NCBI GenBank assembly: GCA_029531795.1
Contig: JAPEIS010000003.1
Coordinates: forward strand, 992,001-1,056,000
Source: Sclerotinia nivalis
Lineage: Eukaryota > Ascomycota > Leotiomycetes > Helotiales > Sclerotiniaceae
Direction: 5' to 3'
DNA: 64,000 nucleotides
Part shown: piece after piece, positions 61,148-64,000 of the stretch
Layout: each line of letters opens with the position of its first letter
How positions within the stretch are numbered: position 1 is the stretch's first letter
Translations under genes and position numbers: made by a program
Notes under the pieces: generated by a model
What the model was told of the DNA's origin: nothing
Databases searched by the model: none
Seen by the model: the letters and a program-made list of their open reading frames with translations, nothing else

Positions 61148-61287
61148 ATTGGAGTTTCGAAGGCTTTCAATACTCCTGGAGCATTGGAGTTTCGAAGGCT
61201 TTTAACGCTTTTGAAACATTGGAGTTTCGAAGGCTCTTAAGGCTCCTGGAGCATTGAAGCTTCGAGAGCTTCTAGAGCTCCTAAATA
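61148..61287 (+). repeat. Four 35 bp tandem repeats in the presumed LTR U3
   Basis: Units begin ATTGGAGTTTCGAAGGCT at 61148, 61183 and 61218, and a diverged copy at 61253. They are much more GC-rich than the surroundings. Confidence 0.9.
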
Positions 61288-61295
61288 TGAAGATC

Positions 61296-61305
61296 TATAT
61301 AAATA
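61296..61305 (+). promoter_or_regulatory. TATA box of the presumed LTR
   Basis: TATATAAATA nine bases after the last 35 bp repeat, followed about 300 bp later by the gag remnant; position fits an LTR promoter. Confidence 0.55.
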
Positions 61306-64000
61306 AGATAGAATCCCTTATTATAAAGTTTCATATTCAAAAACAATTATTAGTTTAAACATTATAATTACTATACAATACAATCGTTATATCTTCATTC
61401 TTATCAAACCTTTGTTTGATCTTTAATAGAAACTATTATAGCTTTTCTATAAACCCTTTAATCATTTCTTAATAATAAAGAATTATAACAATATAATACT
61501 TTGAACACCTTTACTAATTTAAGCATCGACTTGGTACACTTCATTTCGCTATATCTTCGTAAGATTTCATTACCAGTATCCCATCGAACAATAACAATAA
61601 CAATGATAACAACAACAATATCGAATTATCAAATGCCGATCCTGTTCTAGTACAGATTACGGAAACCTTACGAGTAGCAATGCCCGATAAGTATTATAGC
61701 AATCGAAGGGAACTCGAAACCTTCTTATTCCAAATCGAAATGTATTTCAAATTCAACACTGCCAAATTTGTGATTTCCGATAGTTACAGTTTGTATACTT
61801 CCTTTTATCTTCGTAAAGAAACAACCAAATGAATTCAATCTTATCTCAGAGATTACTTTATTAAATCTAAAAATCATTGTATGATAATCATATAAATTAT
61901 TTTCGAAAGCTTTGTAGGGTTCAAAAGAGAAATCGAACGAATATTTGGGGATATCGATGAAGTTAAGATAACTGAACAAAACTTATTCGTTTTAAAACAA
62001 ATCAAAACAATGATCAATTATGCTATAGAATTCAGATAATATATTAATCAAATTGGATGGGATCAGTAGGTTTTGTTAAGCCATTTCTATTGCGGCCTTA
62101 AGGATTATGTAAAGTTAGAACTTGTAAAAGATATCGAGTTTATGAATATCAACGAAATGATAAAACTTGTAATCAAGATCAACAATCGGTTTTACGAATA
62201 TCAACGAGACAAAAAGTTCCAAAACCATTCAGATCAGAATTACAAGCGAAATAAAGAAAGATATTATCAAGTTAAGAATGAAAATTATAGAGATTCAATA
62301 AAGCTAGATACTATTATTCAAGGAAAACTATCTAAGGAAGAAATGAATAAATATAGAAATAAGAAGTTATATTTCGAATATAGGTAATCAAAATATAGAG
62401 CTGTAATTCATCGTCAAAAGAAACAAAGAAACTTCAATCGGAATAAGAAACCTTGGAAAGACAAGAAACAATTCAATACAATATTCGTACCTCAATTATG
62501 TATTCTAAATTGTATGGATTTAGGTTTTAAAGAACAATTAAAGGATAATCAATTTGAAGAATCAGAAGATTCAGAAGAAGAATCAATTTCGTAAATCGAT
62601 CGAGAGTCAAGTTCAAGGAAACTTTGGATTATACAATATATCGATAAATAAAATCGTCGAATTTGGAAATTCGAAGAAACAAATAAAGGAATTTATAATG
62701 ATAACTTAAGCATTGTAAATACTATAAAAGGAGAAACCTATAAAGCAAAAATCATCAATAAATATAGAATTCTATAGTATAAAATAACAATCAACTCTTT
62801 CTTTATCGAAAGAACCTTATATTATTATATGAAAATACTAAAACAAAGAGAAATATAGGAAATCATTTACTTTTATTATAATATTAATTATTCTATATAT
62901 AAAACACATCTAGTATCAAGGATAAGGGATAAATATTTGGTATAAATCTAAATCATATAACTTTTTCAAACAATAGAACATTTTCTTCGAGCTATACAAA
63001 GATTACCTTTAACTACCAAATGGAAAAATATACTCGACGATGAGATTTCAATTGATCAAACAATCATAAATGATAAGAAAGAAGATTATTGAAATGTTTC
63101 TCCATCTGATCAATTAAATCGTTTAATTGACCAAATTGACCAAATTGACCAAAGGGGTCAAAACAGGCAATTAAACGCTACAGGACACAACGGATAGATC
63201 AACCAGATGATTACGATCAATGGACACTGGCTTAAAGCTATAATAGATTCTAAAGCAATTGGAAATTTTATTGCATACAAAGCTATATAGAAAGCTGATA
63301 TAAAGTTCCAAATGAAGAAACATTTATATATATTGCAATTAGTAAATGAACAACTAATTGATACTAATAAAGGGATAATATAAATGGAAACCAAATCAAT
63401 AGAGATACAAATAGATAAACATCATAAGTTCATACAATTTAATATAATTCCTTTAGGGAATCATTAGATTATATTGGGTATACTATAGTTGATATAATAC
63501 AACCCCAATATCGATTGGAATCGAGGAATTTTGACATTCGATTAATACAATTGCGATCATCGAAATACACAAAAATCTGCAAAACTGAATATATATTTTA
63601 GAGAGTTGAAAGCGAACAACCTTATCGATATAGAATACCAAACTCAAGATCCTTTATTAATGGATATATCAATAGAATATATAAAATACACAACTTTTCA
63701 AAGAACGAAAAGGTTATAAAGCTTTACCAGAATACAAATTGTAAGATCATAAAATAATATTAATAGAAAGGAAGATACCTTTATTCAGATTTATTTATCA
63801 AATATCGAAAGAAGATTTAAAAACGCTCAAAGAATACATTAACAATAATTTAAAGAAAGAATAGATTAGAGAATCCATCTTATAAACAACTAACTCTATA
63901 TTATACACATTTAAGAAAAATAGAATCAAAAAATTATATATAGATTACCACAAACTCAACAATATGATAATCAAGGATCGATATCCACTTCCATTAATTA

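Larger units (their letters stand above)
61040..64000 (+). mobile_element. Ty3/gypsy retrotransposon, heavily mutated, 3' part outside window
   Basis: LTR-like DNA is followed by gag-like and pol-like remnants on the plus strand. Gag part, about 61612-62595: ETLRVAMPDKYYSNRRELET and FLFQIEMYFKFN (the typical opening of fungal gypsy gag), then HFYCGLKDYVK and a Lys/Arg-rich tail with no zinc knuckle visible. Pol part, 63721-64000: ALPEYK, DHKIILIERK, ISKEDLKTLKEYI, YIDYHKLN and KDRYPLPLI, the start of a reverse transcriptase, in different frames. Stops TAA and TAG occur every 20-60 codons, and the DNA is strongly A/T-shifted, as expected of repeat-induced point mutation. It cannot be active. 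Confidence 0.8.

Noticed and set aside
61148..61287. CRISPR-like appearance of regularly spaced repeats
   Set aside because: Units are contiguous with no spacers, in a eukaryotic retroelement; an ordinary tandem repeat.

Overview
The window comes from a filamentous ascomycete (Pezizomycotina). The evidence is genes broken by short GT-AG introns (about 46-60 bp, a few longer), recognisable fungal orthologues (Kog1/raptor, a Tea1-type kelch protein, Pop7, Rav2/Rogdi, cytoplasmic AspRS), a secondary-metabolite locus, and an AT-rich end holding a stop-riddled Ty3/gypsy element. A Leotiomycete is my best guess, but nothing in the window proves it.

Housekeeping part, 1-37.7 kb. It begins inside a casein kinase I gene (minus) with a 5.3 kb upstream region full of microsatellites. 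A large kelch/coiled-coil polarity protein (minus) and the TORC1 subunit Kog1/raptor (plus) follow, divergently arranged. Next come a fungal hypothetical protein (plus), an ornithine-decarboxylase-like paralogue (plus), cytoplasmic aspartyl-tRNA synthetase (plus), small hypothetical ORFs, and a badly frameshifted gene relic on the minus strand (33.5-34.9 kb). Pop7 (minus) and Rav2/Rogdi (plus) close this part and share a 323 bp bidirectional promoter. Pop7 and Rav2 have to be pieced together from several exons.

Metabolite locus, 38.7-59.3 kb. An NRPS-like adenylation-thiolation-reductase enzyme (minus) is followed by a 7-TM SAT4/rhodopsin-family protein (plus), a dead MFS transporter (minus), a 252 bp terminal-inverted-repeat element (MITE), a 2,975-residue highly reducing polyketide synthase (plus) and a PLP-dependent class V aminotransferase (plus). 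The PKS ends in a carnitine/choline acyltransferase-like domain that probably releases or transfers the chain. The reductase could turn a carboxylic acid into an aldehyde or alcohol. The PLP enzyme may be a cluster member or an unrelated Egt2-type neighbour. The only transporter is broken and the MITE lies 457 bp upstream of the PKS start codon.

Repeat edge, 59.3-64 kb. This is very AT-rich DNA with a 43 bp tandem triplication, a roughly 9 bp minisatellite, an LTR-like U3 region with four 35 bp repeats in front of a TATA box, and gag and reverse-transcriptase remnants with many stops, running off the window end. The pattern fits repeat-induced point mutation and places the metabolite cluster against a repeat island.
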